A stretch of 64,000 bases of DNA from Oryza sativa Japonica Group. Its lineage: Eukaryota > Streptophyta > Magnoliopsida > Poales > Poaceae. How positions within the stretch are numbered: position 1 is the first letter of the stretch; every line of letters begins with the position of its first letter. Positions 21,613-34,375 of the stretch are shown piece after piece. The stretch spans positions 2,811,001 through 2,875,000 of the forward strand of contig NC_089035.1 of NCBI RefSeq assembly GCF_034140825.1, written 5' to 3'. The notes under the pieces are model-generated. The model worked only from the letters and a program-made list of their open reading frames with translations. It was not told the DNA's origin and did no database searches. The translations under genes were made by a program, and so were the position numbers.

Positions 21613-22049
21613 AATGTGTGTACTGTGTATTATTATTTCCACCATGTTTTTCCATATGTGCCGATTTAGATTAAATTCAATTTCTTTCCACAGTGTTTTA
21701 GATGCGCTTTTAGAAGTTTAATATGCTGAATTGAAAGAGTAGATCTCTTAAGTGAAGTCTGAAAGGAAACAAAATATCGGTGAATTGGCTCATCCACATA
21801 TCATAGGAGTTTAGCATAATATAAATGAAACATATGCTAATTAAAGTAAAAACGATCTATAAATATAGATGTAACTAGTTTATTATTACAGTACGATTGT
21901 GATTCATAAATGTAAAAACACCGAATGGCTGCTTATTTGACCGATGGCTGGCAACCATATCACACCATCAGAGAGTTGATTTTCGGCTGGTACTTGCATG
22001 TTGCCTCATGTTTGCTATTCAGACGGTGGGCGAGTCACATTTCTCATCA

Positions 22050-22750
22050 CTAGGATGAGAATTTATCATCACTATGACGAGAAATGATCAACTTAGGAGC
22101 CTCCACCTCCCTCTTGACATCTTTACGGTCTGTATCTATCTCCTACGAAAAAAAAACAAGTGGAAAATGTTAAGAGCAGGAGTGACAAATCCAGAACTGG
22201 AGCTGAACGTGAACCAAAAATATATTAAAATAAATTACCTGTGAATCATTGGGCTTCGTTTCATCGTCTATTAACATCTGCGCCTTTTGGAGATATGCAT
22301 TCTCCTCTTGAAGACCATACTCATTGACTAGGGCCGTCCAAGTATCTTCAAAATCACTTGCTGTGCGTGCATGATATAAGTTGTGTAGTTCTGACTTCGT
22401 ACCAAATAATATGTGCCAACGGCAGCGTGGGTGATCATACTTCTGCAGCGACTGATCGATCTTATCGCTCCAGGCACCAGTGTTCATCTTGTCCATAGCT
22501 ACTGGCAATATAAGTATAAATTTCAGAATACTAAGAAGAGGTCAACATATATGAGAAGTACATATACGTACAGATAAGTTGGAGCCATACCTGGAACAGA
22601 AATGTGTTGTTGGCGAGAACCAGAGAGAGCACCAGAAGTGAGCAGAGTCGTATTGTTCTGCTCTTTATATGTTGCAATTGTGTCTCCGTTGGAAGGAATG
22701 AAAAAATTAATATCATTACCAAGTATAAAGATCTTATTTATGGTAATATT
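22050..22750 (-). CDS. Second exon set in the TA-flanked element (FAR1-like fragment), 5' end unresolved
   Basis: Three exons read on the minus strand join in phase. The first has an unclear start (from about 22750) and ends at 22591 (...TIATYKEQNNTTLLTSGALS...QQHISVP). The second is 22501-22239 (VAMDKMNTGAWSDKIDQSLQ, PRCRWHILFGTKSELHNLYH, YGLQEENAYLQKAQ). The third is 22142-22050 (EIDTDRKDVKREVEAPKLII, stop TAG). Donors GTATGG and GTAATT and acceptors CCAG and GTAG are consistent. The 'CRWHI...DFEDTWTALVNEYGLQ' block resembles the helical end of MULE/FAR1 transposase domains, which normally precede the SWIM domain; here it lies downstream of it. It could be a captured or displaced piece of the transposase, or a separate gene. 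No start codon is assigned. Confidence 0.4.
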
Positions 22751-23146
22751 TATAGCTATTACGACCGATAGGTTACATAATATAATTTGTTACCGTCAAC
22801 ATGGATCGATCCAGTCAGAATTGGGTATCAATTGATTAATTTAGTAACCAACGAGTGATTTCGGTACTAATTGGCCATAGTCAACGGGATAGAGAGAGAG
22901 TGAAAAAATGCACGTCTGAATACCACAAGATTAATGACATAATCTGTACTTTTACAGGTGTACATGTACACATAGGTTTATGAGTGACAGAGCGAACACG
23001 TATACATGTATATCCCACAAGATGAATGACATAATTATGAAATAGAAAACATATCCGAATTTAATTAAAAACTTGTCCAAGTGCAACACGCAAGATATGG
23101 GAATATTTTTACAAGATTGTATTTAAAAACAACGATAGACTTGCTT

Positions 23147-25961
23147 CTATACACCAACACCACACGTTGATGCATAGTGACCAGCTAACTTGCATTTCGT
23201 GCACACCTTGATCACTTTGTTCTTCGATGTGTTCTCCGGATTTGTGGGGCATCCAGTTCTATAGTGCCCCTTCAGATGACAGTTCGAACAAATGCGCTTT
23301 TTTCGGACTCCACCATCTACTGGGGACTTCAGCCTGGTGGACCTAGGTCGGCCACGCTTTGCCCGACGATCAGGTGGCAGTGGCAAGCTTTGTACGGCCT
23401 GATGAGCCGCGGGGTCTTCATTTTGTTCACCTCCTTGATCCGGTCCAGCAGGTTCATCATTTGGGGGATCAGTGTACCCCATGGGAGATTCGTTGGTACC
23501 GGCCACTAGTTTAATCTCATCCAGTGCGTCAGTTATATGTTTCATAGCAAGGTGGAAAGCATCAACCGATATGTCACCTTGTTTGGACAAGTCTATACAT
23601 GCATGGTAGAGCAGTGTGTGGCGGTGTGTCCTGGAAGAGGCAGCATCTTTGTCATTCCTGAAGCTCTCAAGGTTGCTGCCAGATCCTTCTCTGGCACTAA
23701 TACTCCATCTTCTTAGAATGTACTTATCTGGGATGCTTCTGCAGCCTATGTGTGTCATTACCTACATGAACAATGAAAAACGGAAATGATAAACTAAACT
23801 GCTTATACATCAAAACTAATTTTTTTTAGGGTAACTATGGTTTTCTACAGATGTATACACTGGATTAAAGCTGACAGAATATGAATCGAATCAAGAATTA
23901 ACTTATCAACATATACGCTTACCCAAATTTATGGTAGATGGGTAAAACAATTTAAGAAGAAAGAGGCATGCTCTAGAGGTAAAAAAATGTAAGTACAAGG
24001 ACCAAAATAAAGCTGGCGTACCTTGATAACGTGGCAACACAGTATGCCCATGTGCTCAAACAACTTGCAAACACATTTGTAATCTTCTTCATCTTTGTCT
24101 ACCTGAACTTTGAATGACAACTTACTCCATGATTCTCTCGCCTCACTGTCAGCATGCACAACCAGCCATGGAAAAAAAAAGGAACAATAAGGGTACTTAC
24201 TATGTGAAACATGAAAATCAGGCAGCAAACATATACGTGTAGGAAAATAACCTGTGTTATTTGATGGTGAGTAGTCAATATTTAGATCAAATGATGGAGG
24301 ATCGAAGTCCAGACCAGTATAAGTCCTGTGTGGAACAGTGCGATTCAAGTCGATTGATTCTTCTTTCAAGTTGTGAGTATGAACCATCGGTGTACAATTG
24401 GCAGCAGCTGCACTCACATCTTCTACATCATTTCCTAAAGATGGTGTTTGGTTGACCTCTATTCCATTCTCAGCATCATCGTTGACAGTTGTGCATGTAT
24501 AACCTTTAGAAACATCAACTTCATCGCTGATTGGTATGGTCACGCTGGGCATGTTCTTCGAAGCTTCTGTCACCTTAACTAGACTCTCTGTTGCCTTATC
24601 AAGGTTGCCAATGCAGGAAATCCAAAAACTTTTCAATTCTTGGGCCTTCTGTATTAATTCAGCAGCATGCTGTGTTGCATGTTGATATTAAAAGTTTATA
24701 TCTCTAGATATTTACTAAATAAACATGTTTGGTAGAAATTTTTTTAATAACTTACCTGAGACTCAATCTGAACATTTTCATTTCCCCCGCTGTCAGTGAC
24801 AGATGTTCTTTCGCACGTTCTTTTGTAGCAGACTTCATTTTTGGGCCGTAGCTGGATCGATATAAAGTGCAAGTATATCAGACATGTGAAGGGTTAGAAC
24901 AATATAAACTATGAATTATTTTTTTGTAAAGTACCTTTAATTTTCCAAACTGTGTTGCCTGGTAATAGTTCCTTTCGCTGATGTCCAGCTGATATCTTTC
25001 CTTTATTGTATCACGATCATATAATGCAATTCGAGGAAATATATTATGCTCCAAGTTTAGATCACCTCCAAAGTCCACGTTATCCAAATAATGGACCTTT
25101 GCATGAAAAATTTTATTAGTGTACTCACTATCATTATATAATTATAACATTTAGTGTATGTACTGCATTGGGAAAAAGTCTATATACCTGCAAATAAATA
25201 GAGCAACCAGTGATATAACCACATTTAGTGCCATCAGCGTGCTTCTTTTGAACAGTTGCCGCTGCGTCCAATATCTCGTTCAACACATACCCAGACCAAT
25301 TGAACTTTGCTATTTCATTGGGGTCAAGTAGTGCAGAAAAATATCTTGGACATTTATTGTCCATATTTGATTGTGGCGCAAGAAATTTCATCATAACAAG
25401 CATTAGGAATGCTGTTTTGAAACTTTCTTTCTCAGCCTTTGACATTTGCCCTCTATGGTGTTTATCTAATACATCCTCCAATACCTCCTTGTTAACGTCC
25501 TTAAAACTAGCAACTTTCATTCTTTCAGCAATTAACCTCTTGACATGAGAAACAAACTCAACATTGGGTGCTTGCAGCTCCTCCCCTACGCAAGGAATCC
25601 CAAGCACCTTCTTAACATCCTCAGGAGACAGTGGCAAAACCTCACCACTTTCTAGTTCGATAGCCGAACGTGTTGGGGATACCCGTGACAAAAGCCAGTA
25701 GCTGAAGTCACGATGGTTTGTTATGAGGGGCATATGCAGCAGCCCCTCAAAACCCATCTCAGCTACCAGCTCTTTCTTTTCAGCACTAAATCTCTGTATG
25801 ATAGGTGTGATGGAAGATGGTACACAACGCGAAACCGGTGCCACGAATTTAACACGAACAGCCTTCTTCCTTGTAGGTGGAGTGACAAAGTCATCATCAT
25901 CATGAATGGAACGACGCTTCACATTTCTTCTCACGCTCGCACACTTTGGAAGCCGCGGCAT
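23147..25961 (-). CDS. Chimeric gene: unknown N-terminal domain fused to FAR1/MURA-type SWIM and zinc-knuckle C-terminus
   Basis: Five exons, all phase 0, give an uninterrupted 764-residue frame: 25961-25188, 25096-24935, 24851-24756, 24669-24022 and 23761-23147. Donors are GTATAT, GTACTT, GTAAGT and GTACGC. The protein starts MPRLPKCASVRRNVKRRSIH with a basic, nuclear-signal-like stretch. The first 310 residues (MGFEGLLHMPLITNHRDFSY, VLPLSPEDVKKVLGIPC) resemble the plant-mobile-domain-like N-terminus of transposon-borne grass genes. Then come a low-complexity linker, a SWIM zinc finger (YKCVCKLFEHMGILCCHVIK, CxC...CxH), a FAR1-like stretch (IPDKYILRRWSI), and two CCHC-like knuckles (CSNCHLKGHYRTGC, CTKCKLAGHYASTC). 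The catalytic DDE/MULE domain expected before SWIM is missing. A nuclear DNA-binding role is likely; activity as a transposase is not. Confidence 0.6.
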
Positions 25962-26900
25962 GCTATTAAAAACTACCATTATTAAAACAAGCAATATGAT
26001 TCTCTTCGGGTCATATACTTCAATTTAAAATTAATTAAATCTATATTTACAAAGATTATAATTGAGATGTCCACGTAAAAGAGACATTGCTGCTGTTTCA
26101 CTACCTACCTAAATTTTATTCACTGGATGCAATTAAAGATATTCGAACGGGCATGTTATATACCTAAAACAATCTAAATTCAACTGCATTTCAACAAAAA
26201 ATCTATAAATTTAGGTTCCAGGTGATTCATCATGTGCTCAGTTTAGTAGATAAAAAGAAGAGGAATGGCAAATCATCTATACATAACAGGGACTGCATGT
26301 GAATGTAAGATGTGTGAGTGATAAACACTGAGATCCATACCTTTCAGGTAATGCAGCTCGCTGGTGAATAATGTCTGTTCCGAAGCTCACGAACAACCAG
26401 CGACGGCAGCGAAAAGGCACTTGGACATCAGGCGCTGTAATGGCTTGACAAAAATGGTTGAGGAGTTCTGGTTTCCAGCAAGAGGCTTGTGGACGAACGT
26501 CGTCGGTGACGAAAACCACGGACGTCGGCCCTCTTCACGGCATGGCGAGCAATCCCGGCGAGGTAACTCGGTGAAGACGATGTGGATAGCTAGCTCTTGG
26601 ACCGTGAAACAGTGTGGAAAAGAAAAATCAAAAAAAGGAATACAGTAGCCGGTTATATGTGCATCTTGAAAATGGAATGTAATCTTGAAAATAGATGGCA
26701 ATAATCGCAATTAGTGGAATGGCGTCATTTTTCAAAAACGAATCGTGATTCAAAAGGTAAGTATCTGCATGCAAACGTTGTATATATGGAAATGTGATAT
26801 AGAAAATGGAAAGTGCTAATCATAATGTGTATGCATGATTAGAGGGCGCAAATTTGTAAATACATGCACAGTAAAAATGGAAATACCTGCATGCATGTTC
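25962..26900. other. Upstream part of the TA-flanked element
   Basis: This is the presumed promoter side of the chimeric gene. A patch of higher GC (about 26370-26600) gives short frames on both strands without recognisable homology and may be a 5' non-coding exon or captured host sequence. It is followed by AT-rich subterminal sequence with GCATGCA motifs. Confidence 0.35.
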
Positions 26901-27042
26901 TAAGGAAAGTATATGCATGCAACTCTTATCGGGTTAGACCCGTTAATGTGTGATAGCATCCTCTAGTGTGTTGCACGGATCTTAAAGCATTTGGACGGTG
27001 GATGGCTATGGAGCCCGGGCACCATGGTGCCCCTAACAAATT

Positions 27043-27147
<105 letters not shown>

Positions 27148-27413
27148 TGGATATAACACATTCTATTGCAACGAATCGGAACATCCCATATTAGATTGGT
27201 TTTTTTATCACAAGAAGGAAGTAGGTGGAAGTGGAACACACTGCTCCTAGTACTACAATTACACTGGTCCTGCCCGGTGACTTGAAGTCAATGAGGTCAA
27301 GTGAACTCTTACAACAAGGGGGCCGGGGGGAAAAATGGAATCAGAAAGCAGCGATATATCTCCAGCCTGAAACTAAACTTTGCTCCAAAGACGCTTACCA
27401 AATAAAAATCCAC

Positions 27414-30400
27414 ATGGCGATACGTCTCATGAGGCGGCTTGGACTGCCCCTCCTCCCCGTCCTCCTGACGATCGCTGCTGCGTCAAGCAGCGATGAGGCA
27501 TCGCTGCTTGCTTTCAAGGCGGGGCTCACCGGGAGTAATTCAAGCGCGCTCGCCTCATGGAACAGCAGCGGCGCCAGCTTCTGCAACTGGGAGGGCGTCA
27601 CCTGCAGTCGCCGGAGGCCGACGCGGGTGGCGTCGCTGAGCCTGCCATCCAGCAATCTCGCCGGCACGCTCTCCCCAGCCATCGGGAACCTCACCTTCCC
27701 GCGAAGGCTAAACCTGAGCTCCAACGGCCTCTACGGCGAGATCCCCACCAGCATTGGTCGCCTCCGACGCCTGCAATGGCTCAACCTGAGCTACAACTCC
27801 TTCTCTGGTGCGTTCCCTGTCAACCTCACCTCCTGCATCAGTCTGAAAATCCTGGACCTCGACTATAACCAGCTGGGCGGGATTATCCCGGTGGAGCTAG
27901 GAAACACGTTGACACAGCTTCAGATGCTTCTACTGACCAACAATAGCATCATCGGACCGATCCCGCCCTCGCTAGCCAACCTATCATTGCTCCAGGACCT
28001 ATACTTGGACTACAACCACCTGGAGGGCCTGATCCCACCATGCCTCGGCAACTTCCCAGTTCTGCATGAGCTTAGCTTGGAAGCAAACATGCTCACCGGC
28101 GAATTCCCCCACTCTCTATGGAATCTGTCGGCACTGAGGGTGATCGGAGTAGGGCTCAACATGCTACAAGGGAGCATTCCTGCCAACATTGGTGACAAGT
28201 TTCCTGCCATGCGCTTCTTTGGATTGCATGAGAATCGTTTTCATGGGGCCATACCATCTTCTCTGTCCAATCTTTCAAGGCTCACAGATTTGTACCTCGC
28301 AGATAACAACTTCACTGGATTTGTGCCTCCCACCTTGGGGATGTTGCATTCTCTTAAGTATCTATACATCGGAACAAACCAGCTTGAGGCAGATAACGGA
28401 AAGGGTTCGGAATTTGTAACTTCTCTAGCAAACTGCAGCCAGCTGCAAGAATTGATGCTCTCTCACAACTTCTTTGGTGGGCAGCTGCCAAGATCGATTG
28501 TGAATCTGTCAATGACGTTACAGATGCTCGATTTAGAGAATAACAGCTTCTCTGGGACCATCCCTCACGACATTAGCAATTTGATTGGCTTGAGATTACT
28601 CGACCTGGGGTTCAATCCCATATCTGGAGTAATTCCAGAAAGTATTGGGAAGCTAACAAACTTGGTTGACCTTGCCCTATACAACACTGGTCTGTCAGGC
28701 CTCATACCGTCAACCATTGGAAATCTTACCAAACTGAATAGGCTGCTTGCATTCCACACCAATTTGGAAGGGCCAATTCCAGCAACCATTGGGAGGCTAA
28801 AAAATCTGTTTAATCTGGATTTGTCATTCAATCGCCTAAACGGTTCAATTCCCAGGGAAATTCTAGAGCTGCCTTCTCTAGCTTGGATCTTGGACCTGTC
28901 ATACAACTCCCTCTCTGGACACCTTCCATCAGAAGTTGGTACTTTAGCTAACCTAAACCAGTTAATTCTGTCAGGAAACCAGCTTTCTGGCCAAATACCA
29001 AACAGTATAGGAAATTGTGAAGTGTTGGAATTCCTCTTGCTAGATAATAACTCATTCGGAGGAGACATGCCTCAATCTTTGACCAATCTGAAAGGGCTCA
29101 ACGTACTAAACCTAACCGTGAACAAGTTATCTGGTAGGATCCCCAATGCCATTAGTAACATTGGCAATCTGCAATACCTGTGTCTAGCACATAACAATTT
29201 TTCAGGACCAATACCAGCAGCCCTACAAAATTTTACACTATTGAAGCAATTAGATGTGTCGTTCAACAATTTGCAAGGGGAAGTACCAGTTAAAGGTGTT
29301 TTCAGAAACCTGACCTTTTCATCGGTTGTGGGGAATGATAACTTGTGCGGTGGAATACCCCAGCTTCACTTGCCTCCATGTCCCATTCTTGATGTAAGCA
29401 AGAACAAGAACCAGCATCTAAAGTCTCTTGCAATAGCCCTGCCAACAACAGGTGCAATGTTGGTGTTGGTTTCAGTTATTGTTCTTATTCTGTTACACAA
29501 CAGGAAGCTCAAACGAAGACAAAACAGACAAGCAACATCACTGGTTATTGAGGAACAGTATCAAAGGGTTTCATATTATGCATTGTCAAGAGGAAGTAAT
29601 GATTTTTCAGAAGCCAACCTGCTCGGCAAAGGAAGATATGGTTCTGTTTATAGATGTACTTTAGACAATGAGGATGCACTAGTGGCCGTAAAAGTGTTCG
29701 ACCTTCAACAATTAGGATCTTCAAAGAGCTTTGAGGCTGAATGTGAGGCTTTGAGAAGAGTACGCCACCGCTGCCTCATAAAGATCATCACTTGTTGCTC
29801 GAGTATTGATCCACAGGGTCAGGAGTTCAAGGCACTGGTTTTGGAGTTCATGCCTAATGGTAGCTTGGATGGTTGGATTCATCCCAAATCGAGCAAATGC
29901 AGTCCTAGCAACACACTCAGCTTTTCACAGAGACTCAACATTGTTATTGATATCTTTGAAGCAATGGATTATCTCCATAACCACTGTCAGCCATCAATCA
30001 TCCATTGTGATATGAAGCCAAGCAATATTCTCCTTGCAGAAGACATGAATGCTAAGGTTGGAGATTTTGGCATATCAAAAATCCTCCCCAAAAGCATAAC
30101 TAAAATTCATCTAAATTCAAAAAGCTCAATTGGAATCAGAGGTTCTATTGGCTATATTGCTCCAGGTAGCTAAAAAAAATTGTAATTCTGTCCTTATTTC
30201 CTTCATTTCCCTCCTCTTCTAATAGATAGAAGTAGAATTAGGGGTATTCGTATTTTTTTTTGTCTTGAAGGTACACTTAAAGTTTAACTGTGTGTGTTGC
30301 AAATATTGCAGAGTACGGTGAAGGTTCTGCTGCCTCCAAACTAGGTGACATTTACAGCTTAGGCATAATATTGCTTGAGATGTTTACGGGAACAAGCCCT

Positions 30401-30712
30401 ACTGATGACATGTTCAAGGATTCGCTTAATCTGCACGAATTTGCTACCGCTGCTTTTCCTGACAGAGCCCTGGAAATAGCTGATCAAACAATCTGGCTGC
30501 ATGAAACAAATTATACAGATGCTACAGATGCAAGCATGACAAGAGGAATTATTCAACAGAGTTTGGTGTCTCTCTTTGGGCTCGGCATATCCTGCTCAAA
30601 GCAACAACCCAGAGAGCGAATGGTGTTAGCAGATGCCGTGTCAAAGATCCATGCGATCAGAGATGAATATTTCAAGTCCCGGGTGGTTGGGCAACGAGCA
30701 ATAGAGCACTAG
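27414..30712 (+). CDS. RLK-2: XA21-like LRR receptor kinase, non-RD
   Basis: Exons 27414-30165 and 30312-30712 (phase-1 intron) encode 1050 residues. The start is MAIRLMRRLGLPLLPVLLTI, a signal peptide with basic residues before a hydrophobic core. The LRR cap (SLLAFKAGLTG...SFCNWEGVTC) is followed by about 21 LRRs, the cysteine pair NDNLCGGIPQLHLPPC, and a transmembrane helix at about 672-694. The kinase has GKGRYGSVYRC (about 736), VAVKVF, HCDMKPSN (about 863; Cys in place of Arg, and Met where the others have Leu) and DFG (about 883). The exon junction falls in GYIAP|EYGEGSA. An in-frame stretch from 27225 lacks support as coding: it lies just beyond the transposon's TA tract and has no signal peptide. 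The gene begins only about 370 bases from the transposon end, so its promoter may have been altered by the insertion. Confidence 0.93.
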
Positions 30713-31429
30713 AGCTAAATGCTAGATAATATACATATGTAGTGTCAATCATTTTGCCTGGAATAATCGGAGGTAAACAAGGTCCCAGATTTTTTTTTTT
30801 AGAGAAGGTCAAAAGACCCGGCTTCTATTGAAAGCCATAACAAGGACCCAGTTAGCCGTTGTAAAATACATACGAGGAATTTGATCAAATTTCTCGATAT
30901 GTACACAGAGAATGTAATCGGTTTGTTAAATAATATTGAACTGCTGTAGTTTTTACTTCAGAAAAACACATGAAACCATATATGGTACTAGCAGATTTCA
31001 ACACATTCCTATGCAACCATGAACCATATTTACTAGCAAAATTTCCATCTATCTGATATAGATACCGATGCAGCTATGAGGCACCAAAGTTCTCAGGCTC
31101 CCACACAGACATAGGATCAACTAACATAGATGTTGCTTGGTTCAGCATTGCAAACAGAAACGTTAGTGTTAATCAAATGCACTGGAATCAGAGCAGGCTT
31201 GTACCTTGATTTATTTGGTTTGGGTGGATGCGCTATTTGATTACACGATGGTTGTGGTGCTGGTCCTGCAGAAATCACCAATGAAGAATAGGAGGAGATG
31301 GCGGTGCACACAGTGGGGTGGATCTCCAGCCCCCCGCTCTGGTCCTCCGTAGCCTGATGACCTCTGCAGGTTAGGATCTCTATCACACGCAGCGGCGGCT
31401 GCGCTGGTGGCTAGCTCCGGCAGGTTGGC
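30713..31429. other. RLK-2 3' flank and remnant sequence
   Basis: The 3' flank is shared with RLK-3, RLK-4 and the pseudogene (GGAATAATCGGAGGTAAACAAGG). A T-run near 30790 followed by GTCAAAAGACCCGGCTTCTA looks like a dispersed repeat edge. No gene is seen. Confidence 0.5.
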
Positions 31430-33514
31430 AGCGCCGCTTCATGGTCATGGAACAGCAGCGCCAACAGCTTCTGCAGCTGGGAGGGCGTCACGTGCAGTCA
31501 CCGGCGGAGGCCGACGTCCGTGGTGGCGCTGGACCTGCCGTCCAGCGATCTCGCCGGCACGCTCTCACCAGCCATCGGAAACCTCACCTTCCTCCGGCGG
31601 CTCAACCTGAGCTCCAACGATCTCCACAGCGAGATCCCCCAGAGCGTCAGCCGGCTCCGGCGACTCCGGGTGCTCGACATGGACCACAACGCCTTCTCCG
31701 GCGAGTTCCCCACCAACCTCACCACCTGCGTCAGATTGACAACCGTGTACCTCCAATACAACCAGCTCGGCGACCGCATTCCCGGTGAGCTTGGCAACAC
31801 GCTGACACGGCTCCCACGCTCGCGCTGGCGAACAACACCTTCATAGGGTCAATTCCTGCGTCGCTAGCCAACCTGTCGCCGCTTCAGGCATTGCCATCAA
31901 CGGCAACCACCTGGAGGGGATGATCCCGCCAGGCATCGGCAGCATCGCAGGTTTAAGGTATCTTCTCTTCAACAGAAACTACCTCTCCGGCAAACTCCCG
32001 GTGTCGCTGTATAATCTGTCATCACTGATCATGCTCACGGTGGATATAAACATGTTCAATGGCACCATTCCTTCTAACATCGGAAACATGCTCAATGGGG
32101 TGTTTTCAGGAACTTGACTTATGCATCAATTGCTGGGGATGACAAGTTGTGCAGCGGAATGCCTCAGCTTCACTTGGCTCCATGCCCAATCCTTGATGTA
32201 AGAAAGAAAAAGAATCGGTGGCCTAAGTCTCTTACACTGGCTCTAACAACAACGGGAGCAGTCTTGGTATTAGTTTCAGTTGTTGTGCTTCTATTGTTTA
32301 CTCCACCGGAAGCTCAAATGAAGACAAAATAGCCGAGCGACATCCCTAATTATTGATGAACAATATCAGAGCTTCGTACCATGCATTATCAAGAGGAAGT
32401 AATGAATTCTCAGAGGCTAACCTGCTTGGCAAAGGAAGATTATGGTTCTGTTAATAGATGTGCTTTAGAAGATGAGGGTGCAAGTGTAACCACGGCTGTG
32501 AAAATGTTCAACCTTCAAATGTCAGGATCTTCAAGGAGCTTTGAGGCTGAATGTGAGGCTTTGAGAAGAGTACGCCATCGTTGTCTCATAAAGATCATCA
32601 CTTGTTGTTCGAGTATTGACCAACAGGGTCAAGAGTTCAAGGCACTGGTGTTTGAGTTCATGCCCAATGGTAGCTTGGATGGCTGAAATCATCCCAAGTC
32701 AAGCAATCTCACTAGCAATACACTCAGCCTTCCGCAGAGACTCAGCATTGCTGTTGATATCTTGGATGCACTGGATTATCTTCACAACCACTGTCAGCCA
32801 CCAATCGTCCATTGTGACCTGAAACCAAGTAATATTCTTCTTGCAGAAGACAAGAGTGCAAAAGTTGGAGATTTAGGTATATCAAAAATCCTCCCAAACA
32901 GCACAACTAAAACTCTTCAAAATTCAAAAAGCTCAATTGGAATCAGAGGCTCCATTGGCTATATTGCACCAGGTAGTTAAAAGTTTTATTTTTGTATTTA
33001 TTCCCACAAGTCCTCCCACCTCCTCCCTCATGGGTGGGGTCGGATTGTGCACTTTGTATATCTTACATGCTAATGGTACAGTTAGAAACTAATTTTGACT
33101 GCATATCTTGTAGAATATGGGGAGGGTTCTGCAGTAACCAGAGCGGGTGATACTTACAGTTTAGGAATATTGTTGCTCGAGATGTTCACCGGAAGAAGCC
33201 CTATGATGACATTTTCAGGGATTCAATGGATTTGCACAAGTTTATTGCAGCTTCTTTTCTTGATAGAGCCTTAGACAGCTGATCAGACAATCTGGCTGCA
33301 TGAAGAAGCAAATGAGACAGATGTGACAAATGCAAGCACAAAAAGAAGAATTATTCAACAGTGTTTAGTGGCTGTTCTTAGGCTTGGCATATCCTGCTCA
33401 AAGCAACAACCCAGAGACCGAGTGCTCTTAGCAGATGCTGTATCAGAGATTCATGCCATCAGAGATGAATATCTCAGGTCTTGGATGGTTGGCATTGAAC
33501 TAAATGTTGGATAA
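31430..33514 (+). pseudogene. RLK pseudogene with most LRRs deleted
   Basis: A fourth-clade kinase copy closest to RLK-2 and RLK-4. Coding similarity begins inside the LRR cap (SWNSSANSFCSWEGVTC, about 31436), so the signal peptide is lost. It runs through about seven LRRs to about 32095 (IPSNIGNMLNGVF), then jumps directly to the juxtamembrane part (RNLTYASIAGDDKLCSGMPQ), a deletion of roughly 1.2 kb of LRR sequence. Transmembrane and kinase parts are present (VHCDLKPSNILLAEDKSAKV, with DLG replacing DFG), and exon 2 is at 33113-33514. There are several frameshifts and stops (for example SLDG* at 32686 and a break in SPMMTFSG at about 33202). It is not functional as a receptor. Confidence 0.9.
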
Positions 33515-34254
33515 GACATGTATGTAGTGTCAATTAATTGTACTAGAAATAATCGTTGGAATACAAGGCTGCATGATTTATATTTATCAAATAAAGCTCA
33601 GATGCATGTCATTGCAAAGACGTATACAGAATGTCAATGTAATCATGCTGATCAAATAATACTGAAGAGCTGACCATATGGCTTCTTACACACGAAACCA
33701 TGGTAGCAACTTCCAACAGAAACTTCTACGCATCCATGATCCATAATAAAAAAAATATAACCAACTACTCCTACAGTCCTACCTGATAGGGATACCCTTG
33801 CAACCATAAGAAAACAAAGTTCCACGATTCCCACCCACATAAACATAGCATCAACATAGGTTGCATCTAAATAGATCTAACACTGAATACCAAATCAATA
33901 ATAATTCATGTTGTCTGAAAAGAAAAGAACAAGTGCTCAAACCAATAACCAGATAGAACCAAGGGATTTGCTCTCAAAATATGGGCATGTTATTCCAACC
34001 ACTGCAAATTCATAATAGCAACTGAAATTATTCCATGAGTAAAAATTATGATACATCCATATTAATCCTTATGCTGTCATAAAAATTAGAGTTATTTGAC
34101 AGCGAATGTATTATGGAACAAGCCCAACCGAAATTCAGGACAATATTCCACGTAGAACCTTGGATGTAACTTATTCACCTCCAACTTCGCTGGAGGGAGA
34201 ATCACCTAACTGGAGAGTGAATCAAAGGACAAGACACATTATTACAATAAGTAG
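33515..34254. other. Spacer, duplicated kinase 3' flank
   Basis: It holds sequence found also behind RLK-2, RLK-3 and RLK-4 (for example CATAGCATCAACATAGGTTG, AAATACTGAAGAGC). No open gene is seen. Confidence 0.5.
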
Positions 34255-34375
34255 AATCAACAAGAGTTTGGTCTAATCTTAACACATATGCCTTAAGGCA
34301 ATGCATATCTTGAATAGAGCAATAGCCTGACTGAAAACTTTGGTATAAGATGCATACCTAACAGTTAGCTCATAA
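34255..34375 (+). pseudogene. Relic kinase tail before H2B-2
   Basis: Weak but ordered similarity to the kinase exon-2 end at 16.4 kb: CAAGAGTTTGGTCTAATC, then GCATATCTTGAATAGAGCAATAGCCTGA (compare GCATATCCTGCACAAAGCAACAGCCTCA), then AAGATGCATACCTAA. Judged a heavily decayed remnant, at the same place as the relics before H2B-1, H2B-3 and H2B-4. Confidence 0.5.

Noticed and set aside
27225-27413. In-frame 63-residue extension of RLK-2
   Set aside because: It precedes the signal peptide, has no homology to the other kinases and lies just beyond the TA tract; the ATG at 27414 fits the family.
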